Positions 11,207 to 23,760 of a DNA stretch of 64,000 nt are shown here, one piece after another. Source of the DNA: Cephalopachus bancanus (Eukaryota; Chordata; Mammalia; Primates; Tarsiidae). The translations under genes and the position numbers were made by a program. Numbering within the stretch: position 1 is the first letter of the stretch; each line of letters begins with the position of its first letter. The notes below the pieces were generated by a model that saw only the letters and a program-made list of their open reading frames with translations, did not search any database and had not been told where the DNA came from. The DNA is taken from assembly GCA_027257055.1 (NCBI GenBank), contig JAPVLO010000059.1, forward strand, positions 5,022,001-5,086,000, given 5' to 3'.

Positions 11207-12877
11207 AGATGGCGATGTGGGCTCACCTCTAGTGTGGTACAGGGAAGAGGAATAACTGGGTCACAGCGCCGGATATTTCTCTTTTCATTCCAGTCTCTTA
11301 TCCTCTCAGTAGAGCTTTGAAACGGTCCCCAGGGACCTTCAGTGAAAACTGCTTAAATTTCTATCAAACTTTGGTCCTGAGGAAGAGAAGAGTGGTCCAC
11401 ACTCTTTAGAAGCCCCTTCATCACGGACAGAGGCTGGGTTGACCCAGGCTTATCCTCTTAAAAGACCCCTCCCAAAAAGCAGCTAAAGACACATCCTGGG
11501 GATTCAGCCAAATTGTCAAACTTCATCTTGCCATTGTGGTTACAGTAGCATTGATCAGCTGTCTACAAATTCCCTATTATGTTAGCAGAATTACAAGAAT
11601 CAGTTCATAGTCCTAAAGTTTGTTGATCCCAAGTGCACAAACAAGCTTGGAATTCTACATTTAAAATTCCAGAATAACATATTCATTTACCCTTTGCTTC
11701 AGCAGAACTGGACCTTTGTCTTAAAAAAAAAAAGACCATGGTAACAGTACAAAGAGATATTGGAAAGATGCTTCAGCTGCAAAATGAATGAGTGAATCTC
11801 AAAACTATTTTAACATAGAAATTCATTGCTTCTCTAAATTAAAATTTGCAAATTGGTATCTTTAGACCAAATAAAGCCCAATATCATATTATAGCTAGCA
11901 CATACAATGCTTACAAAAAATGAATTTTAATTCCTTTAAAAGAGGTGTGCAATCTCCAGTTCATCTTATTATCATCCTCACCACTACCCCAAGACCACTT
12001 GAAGCATTCGTGTCACATACTTAGCCTCAACAGTCATTGAGTATCTCATTGATCACCACCACAATCTCTATTTCTTGATATTTTAAATTCAGGTTTCTCT
12101 ACAAAGGTTGACATGTAACACAATCAGTGTTTCAGAAAGTCCAGCCAAAAACCAACTCTCTATCCTTTCCTTGAAGGAGTTTAGACAAAATCTTCAACCA
12201 ACTTTTGAAATATTGGCCAGTGTTGCTCTGAGGAACAGCTTTTCAATTTTATAGAAACTAACCCAAACAAATTATGAAATTCACCAGGGACAGGGCCTGT
12301 AACTCCATCTGACACCATCCCATCAGAGTACCAGCTGCCCAGTTCTTTCTTTGGCCACAGAGGCTGAGTGGCAGATAATAAACAATCATGCAGCAGGGGT
12401 AAGACAACAGGAAAGCAAGGAGAGAGCTATCCAGTATGCTGGTCCCCTGCCAGGGGGAGCCATCATCCCCCATGTGAAATCTATTCTTTTTGAGCAGAAG
12501 TCCACAGTGAGCAGGAATAAATCTAAAAATCTCCCCTTGTTTTAGTAACACAAAGGTTTGTAATTCTTACTTTCACTTTTGGAAAGCCCATAGAAGGGAA
12601 ATGTAAATCTTCATTTTCTTGTTTGCTTTCTGCTCAATGAATAGAATTCAATATAAACGTGGCTTACATAGGTAATGTGTCTCCCCACTGATCCCAGAAC
12701 GCTAATTCATATCTAAAAGAGCTCAACAAATATTAGGTGATTACATGAAGGAGAATTATATAGAAGCTGCCCTTAGTCTAACCTATGTACTCAAGCAGCT
12801 ATACCTCAAGGCAGCTTATCTGAAATGTTGCTACAAACAAAATCTGCTGGGTGCTTGGAAGAGGCTTCCTTTTGAAC
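11207..12877. other. Non-coding, nothing recognised
   Basis: About 1.7 kb of ordinary AT-rich sequence. Two overlapping open frames on opposite strands at 12258-12551 are chance frames, with no similarity I recognise. No promoter-like or RNA-gene structure was seen. Confidence 0.45.
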
Positions 12878-13292
12878 AGAGAAAATTAAGAATAATTTTT
12901 AGAGAAAGTGGTATTTGAGCTGCATTTGGAAGGATAAATAAAGTCATAACAGGAAGATGTCTATGTCAGCAGAAATAAGAAAATACAGAATATGTTGAGA
13001 TATAAACAAGGACCAAAGGAAATTGCAATCTCATTAGAGAAACTTTGCTGAAAGTAGGGTCCAAAATTTCATAGTACGTAATGCAGTAAAATTTGATTAG
13101 AAGCTTATCTCAAAAATAAACAAAGTTTAAATTATATTTCACAACTTGTCAATTTTAATCACAGCCATATGCTTTAAAACAAACGATGTGTTTGTGAGAG
13201 AGAAAGAAAAAAACACTATTGATACAATTGTATGGTCACATGAAATGATCTCTTTCATTTTATAATTCCCTTTCACAGTTGGCCATGAAGGA
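12878..13292 (+). repeat. Direct duplication, copy 1
   Basis: Paired with 13612-14046. Shared landmarks in the same order are TTTGAGCTGCA, GGAAGGATAA, AACAAGGACCAAAGGAA, CAAAATTTCAT, AATTTGATT, AATCACAGCCATATGCT and GGCCATGAA. The copies differ by many substitutions and small indels, so the duplication is old. Neither copy matches a repeat family I know. The copies are separated by an LTR-like element. Confidence 0.85.
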
Positions 13293-13297
13293 GTTTG

Positions 13298-13600
13298 TCT
13301 TAGTCAGTTCAGGCTGCTACACCAAAATACTTTAGTATGGCTGGCTTATAAACAACAGACATTTATTTCTCAGTTCCAGAAGCTGGGAAGTCCAAGATCA
13401 AGGCACCAATAGATTTGTTGTCTGGTGAGGCCTTGCTTCCTGGTTCATACACTGTGCCGCTTTGCTGCTTCTTCAGATGAAAGAAGGGGTGTGGGAACTC
13501 AATGGGGTCAGGGCTCCGCCTTCATGATCCAGTCACCTTCCAAAGGTCCCACCTAGTGAGATTTTGCTTTAATGTATACAATTTGGGGGTGTGCATTGTT
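13298..13600 (+). mobile_element. LTR-like repeat (MaLR/MER-type), family uncertain
   Basis: Starts TCTTAGTCAGTTCAGGCTGC and continues with ACCAAAATAC, TTATAAACAACAGACATTTA, CTGGGAAGTCCAAGATCAAG and TGGTGAGGCCTTGCTTCCTG. This is a common mammalian interspersed repeat that I believe to be MaLR-type LTR material. AAGGAGTTTG (13288-13297) and AAGGAGATTG (13612-13621) bracket it and may be its target duplication. Confidence 0.55.
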
Positions 13601-13611
13601 CCTTTTTATTA

Positions 13612-14046
13612 AAGGAGATTGTGAAAGATTTTTTAGAGGAAGTAGAATTTGAGCTGCACGTGGAAGGATAAGAGTCAACAAAAAGATGTGTAGATCAGCA
13701 GGAATAGGAAAGAAGGTACAGGATATTTTGAGATATAACAAGGACCAAAGGAAGTTACTCTCCCATTAAAGGGAGTTCGCTCTAAAGTGGGGGTCAAAAT
13801 TTCATCGTAAGTAAGGTAATGAAATTTGATTGAAAATTTATTTCAAAAGTAAAACAAAAATAAGTTTAAGTTATATTTTACAACTTTTCAATGATAATCA
13901 CAGCCATATGCTGTCTCAGAACAAACAATGAATCAAGGGTAGTGTGTGTTTGTGTATATGTGAAATACTTTTGATACAATTATATTGTAACATGAGATAA
14001 ACTATGTCGCTCTATATTTGACTTTAACAGATAGGCCATGAAAAGA
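13612..14046 (+). repeat. Direct duplication, copy 2
   Basis: Same orientation and element order as 12878-13292 (see there). It is about 20 bases longer owing to small indels, including a GTGTGTGTTTGTGTATATG run that replaces GTGTTTGTGAGAGAGAAAG. The sequence after it does not resemble the LTR-like repeat that follows copy 1. Confidence 0.85.
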
Positions 14047-14176
14047 TCGTATTTGCAAATATATTTTAAAAGCTCCATTAATTTATTCTACATCATTTTT
14101 GTCAGCCTCATGAAATTTCACATATTTTGTAATGCTGACAATTCTATTTGCAATTAATTCCCATTATATGATTCTT

Positions 14177-14469
14177 TTTTTTTTTTTTTTTTTTGAGTTG
14201 GAGTCTCACTCTGTCACTGAGACTGGAGTGCAGTGGCTGGAAGCCTCGACCTGCTGGGCTCCGGTGATCCTTCCGCCTGATCCTTCCACCTCAGCCTTCC
14301 AAGTAGCCGTAATTACAGGCATGCACTACCACGCCTGGCTGATTTTTTGATTTATTATAGAGATGAGGTCTCGCTGCCCAGGTGAGTCTCGAGCCCGCGG
14401 GCTCAGGCAATCCACTCACCTCAGCCTCCCAAAGGCGCGGGATTACAGGCTGAGCCACCGAGCCCAGTT
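14177..14469 (-). mobile_element. Alu, young lineage-specific type
   Basis: Poly-T then GAGTTGGAGTCTCACTCTG through to GAGCCACCGAGCCCAG. Target duplication TATATGATTCTT (14165-14176) and TATAGGATTCTT (14470-14481), one mismatch. It lacks the ACTCAGGACCACC segment present in the copy at 8431, and has a short internal repeat of GATCCTTCC/TCCTTCCACC at about 14266-14292. Confidence 0.94.
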
Positions 14470-14481
14470 TATAGGATTCTT

Positions 14482-15669
14482 GTATTGATAGAAGTTAAAG
14501 GGTTTGACTGTCATGGAGAAATCAAGAGATTGACTCAAAAAGCAGAGATGTTAGAGGAGGTTCTAAGTTATGAATGTTCTCTTCGTTGGTAAATCTTTTT
14601 TTATGATATAGCTTTGATTCCCTTTTGCAGCATCATCACTTTATTATTATCAGAGAAGACTTATTATCACAGACACTCTGATAATAATCACTCAGGAAAT
14701 AAGAATCCCTTTTTAGTTGACCTTGGCTGGAAATAAGGTTGACAAGGTTGATTGGGGCTTTAAACCCTGAGATAAAGAGGTGGGGCTTTCTTCATTTCCT
14801 TAATGGAAAGTCATTGAAGGTGTTTGAGCTTAGAAGTGAAGTGAAAAGACTTAAAAGGAAGATGTGTCTAACCGTGCTGGGGAGAATAGGTTGCAGTGAA
14901 GGCTACAGGTGTGCGTATGTGTACAGTCAGAAAACTGATGTAATCCGTCAACACTTGTGTTTCCACACAGGATGTTTGTCTCTGGGGGAAAGGCAAAGTT
15001 TCCTCGTTTATCAACGCTTTCTGTCCTCCTTTGACTTCCATTGCAATTGATGTTGATGTGCACCTTCATTTATCTTTGTAGGATGAGAAACAGTTTTCAG
15101 AGCCGTTTGCATGTTTTAAGCAGCCCACACAGAGACTAGTGTGATTGGCAATTTGGAACATATTGTCTCTATTCGGCTCCAGCATCATGCATGCGGGAAG
15201 AAGGGTTAAGTAAGAAGGAAAACAGATCCTCCCCCCACTTTTCCCACCTCTACGAAAACTTGAAATTAATTTTTCATCTTGTGATGTTTACTTTAGAAGT
15301 TAAATGAAAAGGCCGGAACTTTTTTAGACTAGAAGTTCAGTGAAGTCCCTGAGATTAAGAAGATCTGAGGTTATTTTTAAAACCGTCTTTCTAAAGCAAT
15401 TTATTTAATATGAAGATATTTTATCCTCTCAGAGCCGCAAATGAAGTGAAATAAGTGGTGTACTTTCCCCAGAATGCTACATGAAAATACATTTTAACTA
15501 TGGCGTGTGGTACTTACATTTAGAAAGTATAAATGGATGAACGCTTTCTTTCATTCTTCATTCCACAGCTTCCCAATCCCCCAATAAACACACATGCTCA
15601 CATGCTCACACACCCACACACACACACACCTCTCAGAGGATGTATCCTAGTAGAGGAAGGATAAATAGA
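14482..15669. other. Non-coding; one unassigned old repeat and a short CA run
   Basis: Bases 14740-14900 (GGAAAGTCATTGAAGGTGTTT) resemble an old interspersed repeat that also seems to occur near 50275-50450; I cannot name it. A short CA run lies at about 15601-15628. The 103-codon frame at 14739 lies within the old repeat and I do not regard it as a gene. Confidence 0.4.
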
Positions 15670-16355
15670 GATTTGTTTATTTATTTTTTATTTCAATAGC
15701 TTTGGGGGGGTACAAATCGTTTTTGGTCTGGGCTTTAAGTGTACCCACAACTCCAACCTGTGCACATTGTACCTGACAGGTAACTTTTTTTGTTGCTCCG
15801 TTCCCTTTTCCCTCCCCTTCTGAATCTCCAGAGTTCATTATACTATTCTCTATGTCCTTGCATATTCTTAGTTTGTCTCCCACTTATAAGTGAGTACATG
15901 CAGTATTTGGTTTTCTGCTTTTGAGTTAGTTCACTTAGGATAATGTTCTCCAATTTCATACAAGTTGCTGCAAAAGATATTATTTCATTCTTTTTGACAG
16001 CTGCATAGTATTCCACAGTGTATATATGTACCACATTTTCATTATCCACTGATTGGTTGATAAGCATATAGGTTGATTCCACATCTTTGCAATTGTGATT
16101 TGTGCTATAATAAACATGCAGGTGCCAGTGTCTTTTTCAAACAACAATCTCTGTTCTTTGGGGTAGACACCTAGCAGTAGGATTGCTGGATAAAATGATA
16201 GATCAACTTTTAGATCTACTTTTAGTTGTTTGAGAAACCTCCATACCATTTCCATAGAGATTGTACTAATTTACACTCCCACCAACAGTATATAAGTATT
16301 TCCTTTTCTCTGCAACTGTGCCAGCATCTACTGATTTTTTATTTTTTTAATAATG
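15670..16355 (-). mobile_element. L1 3'-end fragment (older type)
   Basis: Reverse complement of L1 ORF2 C-terminus and 3' UTR. Landmarks are GGGGGGTACAAATCG near the 3' end, GTGAGTACATGCAGTATTTGG, TAGTATTCCACAGTGTATAT, CAATTGTGATTTGTGCTATA and CTCCCACCAACAGTATA. The peptide TVEYYAAVKKNE on the minus strand is the ORF2 C-terminal motif. 5' truncated. Confidence 0.85.
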
Positions 16356-16566
16356 GGGAGGAGGAAAAATGGAGATTTAGTAGAACAAAATTAATGCTGT
16401 TCAAATAAAAATTTCAGAAGTTAGGCTCTTGTTTTCTCAGTTAAAGGTTTTGAAAGTTTGTATTTAGTCACTCGTGAGCCAGTAATGGGTTTCTCTATTT
16501 CCTAAACAAATATTAACAATATCAGGTAGAAAAAAGTGATTGTCACCTTGAAACACAAATATTTCA

Positions 16567-16910
<344 letters not shown>

Positions 16911-17036
16911 TCATCTCACACTTTTGAAAGCTTCTGGACTAGAAATTTTGCAATGATTTCTGTAACTCATAGCCCCTCTACCATAATCAATCCTGAATAT
17001 CATCTTTTAAAAAAACCAAGAAATCTTAAATTATTA

Positions 17037-17180
17037 AAATCATTCATTTTTTAATTTTTAATTCACCTATAGTAATTGTACATATTGATGGGATAGAGTG
17101 ATATTTTGATACATATATACAATGGGTGATAATCAGGGTAATTAGTATATCCATCACCTCAAATGTTTAACATTTCTTTT
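17037..17180 (-). mobile_element. Older L1, extreme 3' end (left part of split element)
   Basis: Reverse complement of an L1MA-like 3' terminus (GTACATATTGATGGGATAGA, GATACATATATACAATGGGT, ATCCATCACCTCAAA). It is cut at AACATTTCTTT (17169-17179) by the younger L1 and resumes at 18533. Confidence 0.85.
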
Positions 17181-18532
17181 AAAATTTTTTTTATTTTAAA
17201 GATGTGGGGTACAAGTCAAGGTTAGATATACAAACATTCATTATGCAGGTACCCTGTTGATGAGGTGTGCCCTCCCTCCTCTGGCAGCTTCCCACTACGG
17301 CCAATCCCACCTCCACCCTCCCCTGGTAGTTTCCCACTACTGCCAATCCTTTTCTTACAATATTACAATAATTGTTCAAGGTCCATTTATGAATGAGAAC
17401 ATGTGATACTCAGTTATATGTTTCTGTAATAGATTGCTCAGTATTATAGACTCTAAGTCCATCCAGGTTGCTGAGAAGTACATAATTTTGTCCTTCTTTA
17501 TGACTGTGTAATATTCCATCGTGTATATGTAGCACATTTTAAAAATCCAGTCCTCTTTTGATGCGCAGCATGGTTGATTCCATGATTTTGCTATTGTGAA
17601 TAATGCTGCAATAAACATGCATGTGCAGGTATCTTTTTCATAGAGTGATTTAGGTTCCTCCGGGTATATTTCCAGTAGGGGGATAGCGGGGTCATATGGA
17701 AGGTCGATTTTTAGATCTTTTAAGGATCACCACACTGTTTTCCACAGATGCTGTCCTAGTTTACACTCCCACCAACAGTGTAGAAGTGTTCCCTTTTCCT
17801 TGCATCCATTTCTGCATCTGTTATTTTTTGAGTTATTGATGGTGGTCATCCTGACTGGAGTTAGATGGTATGTCAGTGTGGTTTTAATTTGCATTTCTTT
17901 GATGACTAGTGAGGCTGAGCATTTTCTCATGTATCTGTTGGCTGCTCATATGTCTTCTAAGAGCTATCTACAAGAAACCCACAGCCAACACACTGCTAAA
18001 CAGGCAGAAATTGGGACCATTTCCCCTGAAAACTGGAACAAGACAAGGATGACCACTCTCACCCCTCTGTTCAACATAGTTTTGGAAGTCCTAGCTAGAT
18101 CATTCAGACAAGAGAAGGAAATTAGGGGTATCCAAATAGGAAAAGAGCAAGTCAAGTTATCTCTCTTTGCAGGAGGCACGTGATTCTATACCTTGAAAGC
18201 CCAAGAGAATCCATCAAAAACCTCCTTTCACTGATAAAGGACCTTGGCAAAGTCTCGGGGTATAAAATAATTGTGAAAAAGACAGTTGTATTCCTATACA
18301 TTAACAATAAACAAAAAAAAAACCCTAATAAAAAGCATAATCCCATTCACAATTGCCACCAAAAAATGAAATGCGCTGGCAGCTTCCTAACCAGAGACAT
18401 GAAAGACCTTTACAATGAAAACTACAAAACACTACTCAAAGAAATCAAAGGTGACACAAACAAATGGAAAAATATTCCATGTTCATGGATTGGAAGAATC
18501 AACACTGTTAAGATGTCCATTCTACCCAAGGC
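17181..18532 (-). mobile_element. Younger L1 with 5' inversion (twin priming)
   Basis: 17181-17957 is minus-strand L1 3' UTR plus ORF2 end. 17961-18532 is plus-strand ORF2, equivalent to about 4490-5072 of the first L1. The intervening ~0.8 kb of ORF2 (equivalent to about 5072-5850) is missing at the junction. Target duplication AACATTTCTTT flanks it at 17169-17179 and 18533-18543. This is the known outcome of twin priming during target-primed reverse transcription. In the inverted part the reverse transcriptase FADD site reads FAGG at 18166-18177. Confidence 0.92.
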
Positions 18533-21500
18533 AACATTTCTTTGTGTTAGGAACATTTAAACACTTCTCTTTTAGCTATTTGAAAATATACAAATAACTA
18601 TAATCACCCTACAGTGTCATAGAATACTAGAACATATTGCTTGTATCTAGCTATAATTTTGTATCTGTTAACCAACCTCTCCCTAGTCTCCTCTCCCAAC
18701 TACTTTTCTCAGACTAATAGATATAATTTTACTTTCTACTTCTGTGGACTCAACTTTTCGGCAACCACATATGAGTGAGAACACATGGTATTTATATTTC
18801 TGTGCCTGACTTTTATCACTTAATGTATCCTTCAGGCTCATCCATGTTGCTGCAAATAATAGGATTTTATTCTTTTTTATGGCTGAATAGTATCCCATAG
18901 TATCCCCATTTTCTTTATCCATTCATCCATTGATAGACACTTAGATTGATCCCATATGTTAGCAATAGTGAATAGTGCTGCAATAAACATGGGGGTGCAG
19001 ATATCTCTTCAATTTACTGACTTTCTTTCCTTTGGATAAATATCCAGTAGTGGAATTGCTAGATTATATGGTGATTATACTTTTAGTTTTTAAAGGAAGC
19101 ACCATGCTGTTTTGTATAGTGGCTGTACTAATTTACATTCTCACCACCAATGTATAAGTGTTTCCATTTTTTCCAAATTCTCATCAGTATCTTTTTTGTG
19201 TGTGTGTGTCTTTTTGGTAATAACCATTCTAATGGGGGTGAGATGATATCTCATTGTGGTTTTGATTTGCATTTTCCTGATGATTAGTAATGTTGAATGT
19301 GTTTCATATAATTCTTGGTAATTTGTATATCTTCTTTTGATAAATAGCTATTCAGATTACTTGCTCATTTCAAAATCATAAATTATTATTATTATTATTT
19401 TGCTGTTGAGTTGTCTGAGTTTCTTATATATTCTGGCTATTAGTTATTTTGTCAGCTGAATAGTTTGAAAATATTTCCTTCCATTCTACTGGTTGTCTCT
19501 TTACTCTGTTGATTGTTTTATTTGCTGTGCAAAACTTTTTAGTTTGTTACAGTCTCATTATTCTATTTTTGCTTTTGTAGTTTGTGCTTTTGAAGTCTTA
19601 TCCATAAAATCTTTTCCTAGACCAGTGTCCTGAAGCATTTCCCTAAGTTTTTTTCCTAACAGGTTTTATAGTTTCTGGTCTTACATTTAAGTACTTAGTT
19701 CATTTTGAGTCGATTTTTTTTTTAATATGACAAGAAATAGAAATCTAGTTCCATTCCTCTTCATATGGATGTCTAGTTTTCTCAGAATCATTTATTAAAG
19801 AAGCTATCCTTTCCCTGATGTATGTTCTTGGCACCTTTGCTGAAAATGAGTTGATGGTAAATGCATGAATTTATGTCTGGGTTCTCCATTCTGTTTCACT
19901 TGTCTATTTTTATACCAGTACCATGTTGTTTTAGTTACTATTTCTTTGTAGTATATTTTGAAGACAGGTAGTATCATGCCTCTAGCTTTCTTCTTTTTGT
20001 TCAGTATTGTTTTGGCTACTCAGGGTCTTTTGTACTTCCATACAGATTTTATAATTGTTTTTTCTATTTCTGTAAAGAATGTAATTGGTATTTTGATAGA
20101 TATTATATTGAATCTGTAGACTGTTTTCTATTTCTGTAAAGAATGTAATTGGTATTTTGATAGATATTACATTGAATCTGTAGTATGCTTATTTTAACAA
20201 TATTAATTCTTCCATAAAAATAGAATGTCTTTCTATTTTTGTGTCTCTTCAATTTCTTTATTCAGTGTTTTGTAGTTTTCATTGTAGAGATATTTCAACT
20301 CTTTGTTTAAATTTGTTCCTACATACTTAATTTTTGTAGCTATTATAAATGGGATTGCTTTCTTGATTTATTTTTCTGCTAGTTTTTCATTAGTATATAA
20401 AAATGCTACTAATTTTTGTATGTTGATTTTGTGTCTTGCAACTTCACTGAGTTCATTTATAGTTCTGATAGTTCTTTGGTGGGGTCTTTAGGTTTTTCTG
20501 TATATAAAATCATGTTGTCTGTAAAAAGGGACAAATTGACTTCTTTTTTGATTTGGTGGCCCTTATTTTGTTCTCTTGCCTTATTGCTCTGGCTAGGACT
20601 TTCAATACTATGTTAAATATGAGTGGTGAAAGTGAATACCCCTGTTTTATTCTGGATCTTAAGGGGAAAGCTTTCAACTTTTTCCATTCAGTATGACATT
20701 AGTTGTAGATTTGTCATTTATGACTTTCATTGTGTTGAATATGTTCCTAAGTATACCAATTTTGTTGAGATTTCTTATCATAAAAGGATGCCATTTTTTA
20801 TCAAATCCTTTTTTGCATCTATTGAAATGATCATTTTTATCCTTTTATTCTGTTGATGTGATGTATCACATTTGTTGATTTTTATTCATGAGATAAATTC
20901 CACTTGATTATAGGTATTATATTTTGTATATGGCGTTAGATTTGATTAAGAATTTTTACATCTATATTCATTGGATATATTGGCCTGTTGTTTTCTTTTT
21001 TTGTTTTGTCCTTGTCTGGTTTTAGTTTCAGGTTAATGCTGGTCTTATAGAATAAGTTAGGAAGAGTATCCTCTCTTCTATTTAAAAAATATTTTTGTCT
21101 TTCTTGAGAGTCCTGAGGGACAAGACCTTCTATTTTTCTGGAATAGTTTGAGGAAAATTGGTGTTAGTTCTTCTTTTAAAGTTTAGGTGAATTCAGCAGT
21201 AAAGCCATTCTATTCTGAGGTTTTCTTTTTGGGAAGACTTTTTATTATTGAGTCAATCCATTATTGGTCTGTTTAGGTTTCCTAGTTTTTTCCTGGTTCA
21301 ATCTTGGTAGGTTTTATTATTCAGGAATTTATTGATTTTCTCTAGGTTTTCAATTTGTTGGCATAGTTGTTAGTAGTAGTTTCTAATAATCATTTGTATT
21401 TCTGTGGTACCAATTATAATGTCTCCTTTCTTGTTCCTGATTTTATTTATTTGGGTATTCTCTCCTTCTTTGTCAGTTTAGCTAACTATTTGTTGATATT

Positions 21501-22660
21501 GTTTATCTTCTCAAACAAAAAAACTATTTCATTGATCTTTTGTATTTTTTTCTCGGTTTCATTTAGTTCTGCTCTGACTTTATTATTTATTTCTTTATAC
21601 TAATTTTGGGTTTGTTCTGTTTTTCCTTTTCTAGTTCCTTGAGATGCTTCATTTATTTATTTGAAATCAGTCATTTTGATGTAGGTGTTTATTACTACAA
21701 ACATCCCGCTTAGCACTGTTTTTGCTGTTTTCCTTATGTCTTGACATGTTGTGTTTCTATTTTTATTTGTTGCAAGAATTTTTTAAAAGTTTTCTTCTTG
21801 ATTTTCTCAATAACTATTGATTATTCGGGAAAATATTGTTTAGTTACCATGAATTTTTTCAGTTTTCAAAGTTCCTCTTATTATTGACTTTTAACTTTAT
21901 TCTATTGTGGTCTGAGAAGGCACTTGCTATAATTTCAGTGTTTTCAAAAATGTTGAGAATTGTATTGTGGCCTAACATGTGGTCTATCTTGAAACTGTTC
22001 CATGTGCTACAGAGAAAAATGTGATTCTGCAACTATTGGATGAAATGTTCTCTAAATGTCTATTAGGTCCATTGGACCTATAGTGCAGTTTAAGTCTAAT
22101 GCTTGTTGATTTTTTGTCTAGATGATCTATCCAGTGCTAAGAGTAGGATGTTGAAGTCTCTAACTATTACTCTATGGGGATCCATCTCTTTAGCTCTAAT
22201 AATATTTGTTTTATATATCTGGGTTCTCCATTGTTGGGTGCATATAAAATTAAATTGCTATATCTTCTTATTGAATTGATTCTTTGACTATTATATAGTA
22301 CCTCTTTGTTATATTTATTTATTTTTTACTTAATGTCAATTTTGTCTGATATAAGTATAGCTACTCCTGCTTGCTTTTGGTTTCCATTTTCATGGAATAT
22401 CTCTTTCCATTTCTTCAATTGTAGTCTATGTGTGTCTTTACAGGTAAAGTGAGTTTCCTGTAGGCAGGCAGCATATAGTTGGGTCTTTAAAAAAAAATTG
22501 TTCAGTCAGTCTATATCTTTTAGTTAGGGATTTAAAATTGTTTACATTTACATTCAAGGTTGCTATTGATAGGTGAAGACTTCTGTCATTTTAATTGTTT
22601 TCTCATTGTTTGATTTCTCCCATTTTATTGACTGAGGAAGAGTGCACTTTGATCACTTAC
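18533..22660 (-). mobile_element. Older L1 (L1MA-like), main part: 3' UTR to mid-endonuclease
   Basis: Continues the element begun at 17037. On the minus strand it covers 3' UTR (CATATGAGTGAGAACACATG near 18769 on plus), the ORF2 C-terminal domain, reverse transcriptase and part of the endonuclease (TTTCCTGTAGGCAGGCAGCA at 22453 on plus, the reverse of the ETHLT region). Numerous stops. Open frames on the plus strand here (for example 20303-20856, 21367-21603) are antisense readings of L1. The 5' end is lost near 22660. Confidence 0.9.
20061..20183 (+). repeat. 64-bp tandem duplication inside L1
   Basis: Two adjacent copies with period 64 (TTTCTATTTCTGTAAAGAAT begins at 20061 and 20125) that differ visibly at only about one base (ATTATATTG vs ATTACATTG). 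The surrounding L1 is heavily mutated, so the duplication is much younger than the element. Confidence 0.92.
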
Positions 22661-23389
22661 TCATGGTTGGTAGTCTTTAGTCTTTATGTGAGCTGGACTA
22701 GAGATACCAATTCTTTGCCAGGTGAACCTTTTCACAGGGCTATGCAAGGACTTGGCAGCTTACTTCCCCCAGAGCAAGAACTCTGAGAGAGAAACAGAGA
22801 GAGAGAGAGAGAGAGAGAGAAAAACAGAGAGAGAGAGAGAGAATGAGATAGAGCACTCAAACATGTGCAAGATGGAAACCAGAATCCTTGATAGTAACAT
22901 TTCATTACCTTTGTCATTTTCTATTTAGATCTGTAAGTTCAATCTACACCCAAAGGGATTACACAAGGAGTTATACAAAAGCATAAGTACAAAAAGGGGT
23001 AATTGTTAACAATTTTAGAGTCTGCTTAAAAAGTGTTTAATTATGTAAGTTAAAATAAATTTTTCATTAGACAACTATTTAAAAATTCAGCATTGTATTT
23101 TGGAGTTCATGATTCAATTGAATGGTTCATCGGAACAATTATTAAATTTAAAAATAACTTCATTGTTAAAATAGAGAAAAATAACAGAATTGATAATAAT
23201 GCTCACCTAAAACTGAAAGATTCAAACTGACAAGTGAAACTTAAAACATGAAAATATCCTTTTTATTTATTATCCATCAGTTTTAAATCCAGCAAAACAA
23301 AATGATCCATTAATTAGTGTTAATTTGGATTTTATTAGTTGATTGTTTGACTGCCTTTATTTGCAAAATTCATAGCAACCCATTAGAGT
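22661..23389. other. Unassigned sequence with GA microsatellite
   Basis: No gene seen. Bases 22783-22841 are a (GA)n run with one AAAAC interruption; translation gives Arg-Glu or Ser-Leu repeats of no significance. The flanking sequence (TGAGCTGGACTAGAGATACC) may be LTR-derived, but I cannot assign it. Confidence 0.5.
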
Positions 23390-23505
23390 AGGCTTTGATT
23401 GGTCTTATTCTACAGATTAAGACACTGAGGCATGAGTAGGTAAGAAAACTTGCCCAAGATTAACAGCAAGTAAATGAAAGAGCTAGAATTTTAACATGGA
23501 AAATC
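23390..23505 (-). mobile_element. MIR SINE fragment
   Basis: Reads CTACAGATTAAGACACTGAGG then AAACTTGCCCAAGATTAAC and AGCTAGAATTTTAAC, the reverse complement of the MIR block order (TGACCTTGGGCAAG and CTCAGTTTCC-type blocks). Decayed. Confidence 0.7.
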
Positions 23506-23760
23506 TAACTCAAGTCAACACTCTTTAACAATTTTGCTGAGAACCTCTGATCATAAACAAAGTAAACTTTTAAATTATTCATAGGTTGCCAGCTCACCTG
23601 TGATGAAATTGCCCCAGACTTATTTACTGAGGTGCACTAGTTGAGAACCAAATAGATTAATTCCCACTTCCATTCCCCTTCAAACCAAAGATACCCATTT
23701 TGCATCAGCAAATAATAAGGTTAAGGATATATCTTAAGTGGACACTCCTGATTTATCACA
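23506..23760. other. Nothing recognised
   Basis: Non-coding. No repeat or regulatory structure I can support. Confidence 0.4.

Noticed and set aside
14739..15069. Opposed open frames (103 and 72 codons)
   Set aside because: Overlap an old repeat on both strands; no coding signature.
20303..21603. Several hydrophobic Phe/Leu-rich plus-strand frames resembling membrane proteins
   Set aside because: They are antisense readings of L1 ORF2; A-rich L1 gives T-rich, hydrophobic antisense frames.
22722..22928. Arg/Glu-repeat and Ser/Leu-repeat frames
   Set aside because: Direct translation of the (GA)n microsatellite.
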